Assembly (NCBI GenBank): GCA_946803715.1
Contig: CAMPET010000026.1
Location: 437,401 to 501,400 of the forward strand
DNA length: 64,000 nucleotides
Direction of reading: 5' to 3'
Source: Beroe ovata
Lineage: Eukaryota > Ctenophora > Nuda > Beroida > Beroidae
A program made the translations under genes and the position numbers. This document shows positions 12,536 through 30,972 of the stretch, one piece after another (position 1 is the first letter of the stretch; every line of letters starts with the position of its first letter). The notes below the pieces were generated by a model. That model saw nothing but the letters and a program-made list of their open reading frames with translations, did no database searches and was not told the origin of the DNA.

Positions 12536-12851
12536 TCTGCACCTACAAATATCATTATACAGTCATGACAGACTGTGAGTGGAAGAAGCCTCACCAGCAA
12601 AACAACTCCTGACAATCCCATGTTCACCCACAAAAAAATTCCTTAATAACTCTTCAAACAACTATCAAGCCATCAAACTGACAAAGAAAACCCAGCTGTT
12701 TGTGTTTTCATACAACAACATGAGCCACAATCTTCACAAATTTTATAAGTGGTGTTTCTAAATTCCAATGCATAATTTTCATTGTATCTTCGGCAAACAT
12801 AAAATGATAATGCACGGCGCAGCATGAGATTTAATATATTCCAAATTCATG

Positions 12852-12967
12852 TTGTAGGATTTTACCCTACCGTCGGTGCGCGCAATTTTTAATCCGCCCC
12901 TTGGCCAATGGCCTTGCCATGGCCAGGGATAAAATCCCGCCAGCAAGGGTAGGGTGAAATTCTACAA
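12852..12967. mobile_element. Inverted-repeat MITE, family A, copy 1
   Basis: 116 bp bounded by TTGTAGGATTTTACCCTACC and its near-perfect complement, with internal GC-rich sequence and the small palindrome GGGATAAAATCCC. Flanked by the 9-bp direct repeat AAATTCATG. The matching region of the second copy (about 15290) has a single AAATTCATG with no element, i.e. an empty site. The 9-bp target duplication suggests a Mutator-like origin. Confidence 0.85.
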
Positions 12968-13004
12968 AAATTCATGTAATCACAATCTTGATCAATGAAT
13001 AACC

Positions 13005-13119
13005 TTGTCAGATGTTACCTGACCTGTTTCTCGCGCGCCTTCATCGAAGGCCTGTTTCGGCCTTCGATGAAGGCGCGCGCGCCGCGCGCGAGAAACTGAG
13101 GTCAGATAAAATCTGACAA
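13005..13119. mobile_element. Hairpin foldback MITE, family B, copy 1
   Basis: 115 bp starting TTGTCAG and ending CTGACAA, almost palindromic throughout (GTTTCTCGCGCGC mirrored by GCGCGCGAGAAAC, with TTCATCGAAGGCC mirrored at the centre). Flanked by the 8-bp direct repeat GAATAACC. The second copy of the locus has an uninterrupted GAATAAC near 15320, so the insertion is absent there. Confidence 0.8.
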
Positions 13120-13224
13120 GAATAACCGATAACGATAATAAAACGATATGATATCTGCAGTGCAGTTTTTGTTAATTCAAAATCATTTGGTTTTTAGCAC
13201 TGATTTCACTCAAATATTGTCAAT

Positions 13225-13480
13225 TGATAATAGACCCTGTCGAGAATTTCGTTTCGGGCGCGCCGCGCAAATTTATCATCAGACAGGTGACGCAGTGACG
13301 AACTGACGGCTGTCGCAAACTGCACTGCTTCGTGGCTTGCATGATTAGCAGGATCTGGCATCGCCCGACAAATTCCCTTGCTGCGTGACCCACTGACACA
13401 CTGACCATATTTAAAACCCAGCTGCTATTCTGCCTCGTTTCCCTACGAAAACTTCGCACTCAAAATCGCGAATTTTGCGA
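13225..13480. mobile_element. GC-rich transposon-derived segment, cut by assembly gap
   Basis: Shares TAGACCCTGTCGAGAATTTC and neighbouring GC-rich sequence with the island at 39205-39310. It also contains GCTATTCTGCCTCGTTT near 13425, the terminal inverted repeat of the element at 50375-50639. It ends at the single N at 13481, so its right end is missing. It has no counterpart in the second copy of this locus. Confidence 0.55.
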
Positions 13481-13494
13481 NGTGTGAGAAGTTG

Positions 13495-14559
13495 TTATCC
13501 CTTTTCCCATTTGCTAGGATCAACACTTTTAGCACTTTGAGCAGGGAGACTGACAACACTTCCACCAGCCTTGTTATTACGAGGTTTGCATGTTGCTGAG
13601 TTTGATGGCCGGGTGTTCAGAGTACTCTTAGTTGTAAGCAGTCGATTCAAGAGTTGCTGGGTATATTGGAGAATCAGATTAGCTTATAAAATAGAAATGG
13701 TCATAATCAAGGTATAATAATGGTAAGGAGAATGACCTACATGATTTTCGTGCTCTATTTTTTCATTCTGGCGTTTTCTATTTATTGCAGCATGATGAGG
13801 ACGAAAAGGAGGTGTCTTCTGTGGCTTAAACTTTGGCTCCCTGACCTGGAACAATGGAAAAGTGTAAAGACTACAAAGGTCCTTAACTTTATTTTACTGT
13901 ATTTACCTTTACTGCATTTACTGCTTTAATTTGGAAGATTGAATGAGATGTAACAGCCAGCAGCAGGAGATTGTCGATATCACAACATCATAAACATCTT
14001 CATGTGTTAATTATGTGATAAGAATTATGTGGGTAGAACTACCCATTTATTATTGATGATCATAACTGTAATAACAGAGATGATTTCAAAAGCCATTACC
14101 AAGTTTTCATCCTTTCTTATAAGAGTCCACAGTTACTTGATCCTTTTAGAATCCCACTTTTAGATTAGAGTGGGGAAAATTTATCTATTGAGATGCAACA
14201 TGTGATTAGTGATTACCTGAATATCTATTAGGTTCTTGAGTATTTTTTCATTATCCTTCTGCATTTTGTCAATTTCAAATTGATTAAAAGATAGATTCCT
14301 GCCAGACACTGGAGCCACTTGCTTAACCCTCTTTATCTTTACATCTTGTCTGAACAGTTAACAGAGGTATAGATAATCAAAGCCAAAGGCTAGGCCAGTT
14401 TTCAAGATATGCAGTACACAAGCTTACATAAAATGCTCCTTACACTATCAATAAAAAAATCTATTTTTCACAGACTAACAGTTTCAGTTTTTCTTCTATT
14501 TCAGGGTCTTCTCCTGCCTGATCTTCATCACAAACAACCTCAGTTTCATAAACCTCCAT
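13495..14559 (-). CDS. CFAP97-domain protein, copy/allele 2
   Basis: Same four-exon structure as the copy at 11479-12535, with intact frames and splice sites. The exon carrying the INRKRQNEKIEHEN motif differs from copy 1 only at silent positions, and the C-terminal exon appears to encode the same protein. The N-terminal exon has a few replacements (for example DEVQAGGD becomes DEDQAGED). Introns and flanks carry more changes and small indels. The copy begins right after the N at 13481. I infer an allelic contig placed in tandem rather than a true duplicate, though a recent real duplication is not excluded. Confidence 0.7.
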
Positions 14560-14579
14560 TCTGCACCTACAAATCTATA

Positions 14580-14996
14580 ATATAAAGGAATAAGGCACTT
14601 ACGGGAAATCGGTTTTTTGTATACAAATAACTCAACCAAATGGAGTTGGAGAGTTGGGATTTTTTGCAAGGTGGTAGAAAAAAGGATTCTGCTTGTGATA
14701 GTCATTTCGGATTTTTAATTTAGGTCTTTGAGTTTTTGTAATTGGCGTCGGAAGTTTTGGGAAGAGATGCAAAAATCAATATAAGGGTGTAGCGGAATTT
14801 GCATTTAACACCGTTGCTACCCAATTAAGGAGTTGCATGTGCAAATTAAATGCGGGCGTATGGATGTGTCCTCATTTCGTAGCTTCTTTGTTTTGAAACG
14901 TTTTGATTTTGATGCTCATTCAATCTAGCGCAATATTTTATTCTTTCTGATATTCAGTGCAGCACACCCACTTGAGGGGTGTTCTAGTAACATTAT
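14580..14996. mobile_element. Copy-specific insertion of about 0.4 kb, type unknown
   Basis: Sequence present only upstream of the second CFAP97 copy. Copy 1 runs straight from the exon-1 region into the shared flank (near 12555). Ends are AT-rich (TATAATAT at left, ACATTATA at right), giving only a weak possible inverted repeat. It has no convincing frame. Exact borders are uncertain by several bases. Confidence 0.45.
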
Positions 14997-15441
14997 AAGT
15001 CATGATGGACTGTAAGTGAGAGAAGCCTTACCAGCAAAACAATTCCTGGCAATCCCATGCTCACCCACAAAAAATAATTTCTTAATAATTCTCAAAACAA
15101 CTATCAAGCCACCAAATTGACAAATAAAACCCAGCTGTTTTTGTTTTCACACAACAAGTACAACATGAGCCACAATCTTCATAAATCTTATAAGTGGTGT
15201 TTCTAAATTCCAATCCATCATTTTCATTGTATCTTCAGCAAACATAAAATGATAATGCACGGCGCAACAAGAGATTTAATTAATTCCAAATTCATGATAT
15301 TACAATTTTGAACAATGAATAACGATATTATATCAATTTTTGTTAATGAAAAATGATTATGTTTTTCACATTTCGCTCTAATATGATTGATTGCGCATGG
15401 CTGATTGTTCAAGAAATTTATCACTATCATGTAACGCCGCG

Positions 15442-15706
15442 TTGTCAGATGTTACCTGACCTGTTTCTCGCGCGCGGCGCGCGCGCTTTCATCGAAGGCC
15501 GAAACAGGCCTGTTTTTTGACATGGGCTATTATCGACAGCCAACAAAATACGAAATAATAATTGTCAAATTTAAATTGACCTCTGCACTCTGTTTCTCGC
15601 CCACGCGCCTAGCTTTTCCGTAGGGAGCTTGATCATCGAAGACAGAAATTGGAAACAGCACTTTATCGGCCTTCGAAGAAAGACAGAGGTCAGATAGAAT
15701 CTGACT
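15442..15706. mobile_element. Family B-like foldback element, degraded or composite
   Basis: Begins TTGTCAGATGTTACCTGACC like the copy at 13005 and ends with TCAGATAGAATCTGACT. Between lie two GC-rich foldback modules (CTTTCATCGAAGGCC and a CTTCGAAGAAAGACAG part) separated by AT-rich sequence. The right end is altered and I see no clear target duplication. Confidence 0.5.
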
Positions 15707-16361
15707 AAGATATTGAATAACGCGAACGATTAATGGTTCCCATTTTTGTTCACTTTCATGGTTTCTTCAAAAATTGAATCATGAATACGCAAAAATTATT
15801 GTTCATATCTGATATCTTTTATGCTAATTGCTCAAAATTACAAAACTCAGAAGCTGATGTCTAACATCATTCGTGAAATTCAAACATGTTGTTGATTGAT
15901 ATATGTAACAGTGGTTATGTAATTTATTCTACTTATCAATCTATCATTGTGTTAGAAATTCAAACATGGGTATATGGTGTCCAAAGATATGAAAAAAGAA
16001 TTGTTACCTATTAGCTTCAGATGATTGAACATTGTAGACAGTGATACAAAGTCAATTGAATCAAACCCACACACTTTTTCACCACAAATTTACTGACATT
16101 TTCAACACATTATAGTCTCTTCTTCAGGATCTCCACAGTGTGTGGCCCTCGCTTCTCAAATTTGATTGTAATAAGTAGTGTTGATAAGTTTAAAACCTAT
16201 TAGCTGTGCACTTTACAAGTGATGTCTAATCTTATATTCACATTAATATAGTATTTCTTTATACAAACTGTTTTTCAATATCCATATCATAAACTTTCAA
16301 ATTCTGTATCATCTATCATCTAATGATAACAAATTAAACATAGACAGTACAATTTAAATTT

Positions 16362-17382
16362 ACCTATCCATCATCTATCTATGTAAGGAAATGCACATGC
16401 AAGTTTTGCGCTAAAATGAGCATCAGTTGTAATTGGAGGAGAGTGCATTAATTGTTAGTCTTTTCTGGTTGCATTTGTGGATTGTTTTGAGGTGGGTGAG
16501 CAGTGGATTTTGATTTCATGATTCTTCCTACAATTCTAAGCATTGGGCACTTACCCCACATAACATTCCATAACAGTCAGTTATTCATAATCTTCCAATA
16601 TTCAAACTGTTCTTTAGATTGAAGAAACTTCTTAACTTCACAGTTAAAACAACCTGCATTACCAGTTGTTAGTGATGATACACTATGATGGTTTATTTAC
16701 TTATTTACATGAAATTTTTTTTCAATTTTCCTTATCATGAAGAGTAACCACAGTTCAATAAGTAATGATGGGTAAATACAATTGTTGGGGAGTTTCACTC
16801 GTCACATCTGTACATTTAATCACCTCACCTCATGTCACCTCATGTCTGCTTTCCTTGGAGACCCANTTAGAATAGAGTTGCCTGAAGGCAAAAATTTTTA
16901 TTTATTTATTTTATTTATTTACCTATCCATCATCTATCTACGTAACAAATTTTGCACTTGTGAGTTTTGTGCTCAAATGGGCATCACTATAGTTGTAAGT
17001 GGAGGAGAGTGCGTTAATTGTTAGTCTTTTCTGGTTGCATTTGTGGATTATTATGAGGTGGGTGAGCAGTAGATTTTGATTTCTTGATTCTTCCCACAAT
17101 TCTAAGCATTGGGCACTTACCCCACATAACATTCCATAACAGTCAGTTATTCATAATCTTCCGATATTCAAACTGTTTTTTAGATTGAAGAAACTTCTTA
17201 ACATCACAGTTAAAACAACCTGCATTACCAGTTGTTAGTGATGATACACTATGATGGTTTATTTGCTTATTTACATGAAATTGTTTTTCAATTTACCGTA
17301 TCATAAAGAGTAACCACAGTTCGATAAGTAATGATGGGTACAATTGTTGGGGAGTTTCACTTGTCACATCTGTACATTTAAT
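16362..17382. repeat. Near-identical 0.45-kb repeat on both sides of an N
   Basis: 16362-16821 and 16920-17382 align almost throughout, both starting TACCTATCCATCATCTATCT and ending near CACATCTGTACATTTAAT. The single N at 16866 lies between them. Likely an unmerged haplotype overlap. No gene is visible in either copy. This region forms the spacer upstream of UGP2. Confidence 0.7.
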
Positions 17383-17533
17383 TGTCAAAATCTTTAGAAT
17401 CAATACTGATATGCCATGTGAGAATACAAACGCACGTATGATAATGATGTTATAGCATAATTGAACCTCTACAACACATCTCAAAACTTGTCTGGGGATT
17501 GCTTATATCTGTTACTTATCAGCCTAGTGTGTC

Positions 17534-24791
<7,258 letters not shown>

Positions 24792-25888
24792 ACTAGCAGG
24801 TATCATAGGTCTGTTAACAGCATCTTGTTGACAGCAGCTTGATAACAAGATATTGTTGACAACATCTTGTTAACAATATCTTGTTGAAGGATGTCAGCAA
24901 CGCATAGGCGTCTTTAGTACTAGGCTCACTGAATTGGCATCCACAGAATGGTAACATTTGTTAACCAATGGTATTGTTAACAGTTTGTTGACATCCAATA
25001 CCTATTCTGTGAAGAAGACAATGCCAGTCTTCTTGATGTCGTAGAATGCCACTCGATTAGGGGAAGGTTAAATTTTGAATTTGCATGAATGTCATAAGCG
25101 ATAAGTCAAAACCTGATACCTAAAATTCAATGATTAGATTATGACCTAGACGTGTAATGATAAAGTAATTGAATTTGATGATTAAGTTAATTAGCCAGTA
25201 ATCTGTAGTTATACATTTCATAGTTTAACAATTGTTCATTATCACAGCTATCATAAATACATTTTCTGTCTTTTTTAAATTTATTTCGTTATTAAAACGC
25301 AATCACACAATTAATTATGATTCAAATCAGATGATGTCAGATGTATTATGATTATTGATGAATTAAGAGGATTTTCGATTGGAATGCTTGATTAAATGAT
25401 GTGTTTTTAGGTTTGTTAAATTATAGTTTTTGATAAGCTTCAGATATAGCGAAAATGGTTCTGTAATCGTATTGAAACGGGTTCGAGTTTAATGATATAA
25501 GTGTTACGAAAATGATTGAGAAGTGATTTGAAACTCCAAATATAGCTTGTTGCTCAGACTGAAATTGTGAATGTTGTCTGGTTGACTTGGTAAAGTTGTA
25601 TATGAAGACGATTTTGTGAGGTTTCACTGGACTCAGTATGTATTGATGGCCACAGAGTAAGTGAGAATGTGAGATTATAGTTACTAGTTCAATGGAGCAG
25701 TGGGCTAATTAACCCAAGGGTAATTAGATTTGGGCCCTCGGGAAATTAGGAAATAGAAATTAGGATTTGACCCTTTCCACAAAATGGAAAGCATCTTTAG
25801 AGCTGAAAATTGAAACAAGAGTTTCTCCAAGTTGCTTCAAGAGGTACAAAATTTACAATACGATATGTTTGTCTGATATCGGAACATA
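24792..25888. other. Convergent intergenic region
   Basis: AT-rich sequence between the 3' ends of UGP2 (plus) and the coiled-coil gene (minus). A short run of CTTGTTGACAGC/ATCTTGTTAACAA-like repeats lies at about 24815-24895. No gene seen. Confidence 0.5.
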
Positions 25889-26810
25889 TCAAATACTTCC
25901 ACCGAAGTTTTTAGCATAATTGTCTCTGAGAAGTTGGAGGTGTTTTTTCAGTTTCTCGTTTTCCGACATCTGGGTGTGGAGGTCACGCTGTAGCATGGCG
26001 ATTCTGCTCCCTGAGGAGATATCGATTCAAGGTGATATTATTTAAACAAGATAAAATTTCTAACATTTTAACCTAAAAGGTTATAAGTTGAGGTAAAATG
26101 TTAGGTTACTGTTAGAAGTTTTGCTGCTGCTTTCTATCTGCTAATTAGCTCTATAATTTTCACTAATTTAGGTTCAGGCTTCACTATCAGGGTTACTGTT
26201 AGGTTCCCCTCAATAAAATGAAATCAGTCTGTACCACTGATTTCTCTGGTTTCCATCTCAAGTCAGGCCGTGTTGTAGTAGCAAGAGTCATGACAATCAA
26301 ATGAGAGAGAGAGAGATCTAGGCACGGAGATAAAATTATTTCCTGTAATAATCCTATTACGTATTATTAACATGTTCCGACTCGCGATAGCCAACGGACC
26401 AATGAAATCGTCTCATTCTTCAATATCAACCAATCAGAGCTCTTTCCTGTACACCAATTAACCAATCAAATATCTTTACAGGTAGGTATGTTACACACGA
26501 TGCTTCTTCCTGGTATGTTATAGTCTTGTGTTTCTTTTTTCCTCTTCTCAGTTCTCATTTATTTCATTGACACTAGACACATGTCTGGTGGACCCCTAAA
26601 CCCTTACCCAACGCCTCTATGTTTGAGTGGATTGGGAGAGGGGTTTCTAGCGTTTAGGGTAATCAAACCGTCGCATTTTATACAGTGTGTTAGACTGTAA
26701 AGTGCGGTAGACCATGTATTGTTTTCGCGGTAGATACCGTGTGTGTGTGTGCAGTGTGTGTGTGTGCCTTTGTTCGACACTCCGCGCAATCAACACTTTC
26801 GACACGAACA

Positions 26811-26854
<44 letters not shown>

Positions 26855-29800
26855 CGCACACACACACACAATATCATAACTGCGTTTCACTCAGTATTGA
26901 CGGTGTTTAAATTCCGTCGAACTTTACTTTGTACTTATAACGTTCAGCGAATGTAATGATTGCTGCGTTTTTTCTCTGAACATTTCTAGAAGAACGACCA
27001 TGTACTTGATATGTGTCTGTCAGATCTTGGCATGTGTCACTCATATCTTGGCATGTGTCACCCAGATCTTGGCATGTGTCATCAGATCTTGGCATGTGCC
27101 ACTCATAACTTGGCATGTGTCACTCATATCTTGCCATGTGTCACTCAGATCTTGGCATGTGTCACTCAGATCTTGGCCTGTGCCACTCAGATCTTGGCAT
27201 GTGTCACTCATATCTTGGCATGTGTCACTCAGATCTTGGCATGTGTCAATCAGATCTTGGCATGTGCCACCAAGATCAGAGTGCCGGCAGTTGTCATTCA
27301 TATCATGCATGGAAGATATACATGATGTGGCGCTGGCTGTGATGTAGCTAGCAGTGAGCGGTGTGAGCACGCAAGCATATTCATAATAACGCTATCGTGA
27401 TCAGAAGAAAAACATGAACATCAAGCATGTCCCATTTCAATTTTCAATGTCTCCACTGATTCACTGATCAATGACCATTCAAGTTCAAGGAACAGCATCA
27501 TTGATCTTAGCAACGGATAAACTGGGTATCAAGCAACATTGAGCGAAAAACAACGATTTGAAGCATTTGGGCAACAATCTCCATAGCATCATTGGGCAAG
27601 AGCTACACTTGGCAAAGAGCAATGAGCATCATTGTTATCATGAGCAAGGCCGTGCAATGTAGCATTGTTTACATTTGAAGGAAGGGCGAATGCGGCAGTT
27701 CTTCCTATTTTTCTCACTCTTCCCTGACTTAGGTTTTCCAGAGACCTTGCTGTCCCTTGCTGTATACAACGTCATTCTTTCACCTGTACCAATTTTAGGA
27801 ATGATGAACACGCCCATGAATGGGTAATGGGTATTGGGTATAGATATGGATTTAACTGTATCATATTATGGAGTTAATTTGTAAGTCTTGTTTTAGCTGT
27901 ATTTTTTCTGGGATTTGTCTAGATCATAATCTTATCCTCAACACCCGCTTGCTGGTGCTAGTTGAACCCCATTCATTCCCTAATCAAAGTCCACGATACC
28001 ATGCATGACATCGCAATATTTCCTGTATTTTCCTGTGCCACATTGTATGTCATTGTGTTCATTGTTCAATATAATGGAATTATATGCTGCACATAGTTTA
28101 ATGAACACTGTTCTCATAACAGTGTGTCACATATAGTTACACACTGTCACATATAGTGTCACACTGTCACATATAGTGTCACAGTGTCACATATAGTGTC
28201 ACATATAATTACACAGTGTCACATATAGTGTCTCATATAGTGTCACATGTAGTGTCTCATATAGTTACACAGTGTCACATATAGTGTCACATACAGTGTC
28301 ACACAGACACATTAAGTGTCACATTGTCACATATAGTGTCACATATAGTTACACAGTGTCACATATAGTTACACAGTGTGACGTGACTATTACCCCTATC
28401 ATCCTGTGCAATGAGACGCTGGTACTTCCTATTCTCTTCGCACACTCTGTCCTTTTCCTGTTCCATGTTGTGTAATCTGGGTGAGAAGGGTGAAGGGTGA
28501 GGAGAGGTGAGAGGTGAGAAGAGGGTTGAGAAGGGTGAAGAGAGGGAGATGAATGGGTGATATAATTTTTTGATCCTCTATTATGGCATTTCGCACAGAC
28601 AGATTATCTCGGTTTAGACCAAACCTTTCCTCTAGGGTCTTTGTCTGGTGCTGGGTACTTTCAGCAGCAGCTTTCAGACTCGCCTTCAGTGATTCGTTCT
28701 CCAGCTTCATTTGNAACATTGAGCGAAAAACAACGATTTGAAGCATTTGGGCAACAATCTCCATAGCATCATTGGGCAAGAGCAACACTTGGCAAAGAGC
28801 AATGAGCAACATTGTTATCATGAGCATTGAGCAAGGCCGTGCAATGCAGCATTGTTTACATTTGAAGGAAGGGCGAATGCGGCAGTTCTTCCTATTTTTC
28901 TCACTCTTCCCTGACTTAGGTTTTCCAGAGACCTTGCTGTCCCTTGCTGTATACAACGTCATTCTTTCACCTGTACCAATTTTAGGAATGATGAACACGC
29001 CCATGAATGGGTAATGGGTATTGGGTATAGATATGGATTTAACTGTATCATATTATGGAGTTAATTTGTAAGTCTTGTTTTAGCTGTATTTTTTCTGGGA
29101 TTTGTCTAGATCATAATCTTATCCTCAACACCCGCTTGCTGGTGCTAGTTGAACCCCATTCATTCCCTAATCAAAGTCCACGATACCATGCATGACATCG
29201 CAATATTTCCTGTATTTTCCTGTGCCACATTGTATGTCATTGTGTTCATTGTTCAATATAATGGAATTATATGCTGCACATAGTTTAATGAACACTGTTC
29301 TCATAACAGTGTGTCACATATAGTTACACACTGTCACATATAGTGTCACACTGTCACATATAGTGTCACAGTGTCACATATAGTGTCACATATAATTACA
29401 CAGTGTCACATATAGTGTCTCATATAGTGTCACATGTAGTGTCTCATATAGTTACACAGTGTCACATATAGTGTCACATACAGTGTCACACTGTCACATA
29501 TAGTGTCACATTGTCACATATAGTGTCACATATAGTTACACAGTGTCACATATAGTTACACAGTGTGACGTGACTATTACCCCTATCATCCTGTGCAATG
29601 AGACGCTGGTACTTCCTATTCTCTTCGCACACTCTGTCCTTTTCCTGTTCCATGTTGTGTAATCTGGGTGAGAAGGGTGAAGGGTGAGGAGAGGTGAGAG
29701 GTGAGAAGAGGGTTGAGAAGGGTGAAGAGAGGGAGATGAATGGGTGATATAATTTTTTGATCCTCTATTATGGCATTTCGCACAGACAGATTATCTCGGT

Positions 29801-30935
29801 TTAGACCAAACCTTTCCTCTAGGGTCTTTGTCTGGTGCTGGGTACTTTCAGCAGCAGCTTTCAGACTCGCCTTCAGTGATTCGTTCTCCAGCTTCATTTG
29901 GTGTATCATGGAGTTCACCTGCCGTGATAGGAGGCAACTGTTTCCATGCTCAGTAGTTAGTGATATAACAATGATATATAAGTAAGTGATTTAACAATGG
30001 AAATAAAACCCCGGCGATGGAAGTATAAGAAGTGCTTATATTAGTTTCATGTCTATGGTCTTACCTCAGTCAAGTCACTGTAAGCACTAGAAATGTGGCT
30101 CTTGCCGTCAAATTGCAGCACTCTTGCAACTTTTTCTCTAGAGTTTGTTGCCATGGTAACATGTTGAGGTGGTGTCATCGCAACATCATCACGTGGTGTC
30201 AAGGTTGCGGGTTGTGGCAGTGTCACCGTTACAGCTTGTGGTGGTGTCACAAAGAATTCTTGATGTGGATTCATGGTTTGAGGGGGTGTCTTGGTATCAG
30301 ATTGTGGTGGTGTCACGATGACTTCATGCGGTGTCATAGCATCAGTTTGAGGTGGTGTTACAGCAACAGTGTTCGGGGAATTATAGTTGGTTCGTGGTGA
30401 GTTGGTGATGTTGTGTAGGGAGAGCCTCAGTTTCTCACTTTCCAGCTCTATTCTCTGCGCTTCAGAGTCACCCAGACGTTTTTTGAGTTGCAGTGTGGCA
30501 TGCTTCAGCTCTGTTACCTCTATCTCCTGGGAAATAGTGTTTGGATGTCAGAAACTACATATCAACAAACTGATTGTTGCGCACTGAAAATAAACAGATC
30601 TGAGAAAACCAAGTATGGAATGAATCAATCATGGAAGACGTGTATTCAATTGAGATTCCTTTTCGAAACACAATGGGGAGGTGTCACATGAATGAGAGGT
30701 GGCATGGTGTCAGTGTGTCAAATACCTTCTGCTGAAGATCCCGCTCCATCTTCCTGTACCTGTGTTCCTGCTCCTCTGTGTTTTCACTGAATGAGACTGC
30801 CTTCTTGTTCCTGCTACACCCGTCCAGCTCTGACAGTGTGTTCAGCGTATCTTCGTCATTATCCACTGCTGATCTGTGCACGTCGTCCTCCTGTGACCTT
30901 CCTGCCATGGGAGTAGCAGGGAGTGTGTGTGTGTG

Positions 30936-30972
<37 letters not shown>

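Larger units (their letters stand above)
27535..29898. repeat. Unmerged 1.18-kb duplicate around N at 28714
   Basis: 27535-28713 and 28715-29898 are almost identical, differing by a few substitutions and small indels. The second copy starts immediately after the N. Each holds two exons of the coiled-coil gene and the 12-bp satellite. Best explained as allelic contigs not collapsed in assembly. Confidence 0.85.

Noticed and set aside
26604-26956. Several Cys/Val or His/Thr-rich frames (also at 31109-31351, 33128-33481, 35383-35863, 36341-36731)
   Set aside because: Translations of GT/CA microsatellites.
27009-27285. CRISPR-like regular repeats (also 32525-32890)
   Set aside because: Head-to-tail minisatellites without unique spacers, in an animal genome.
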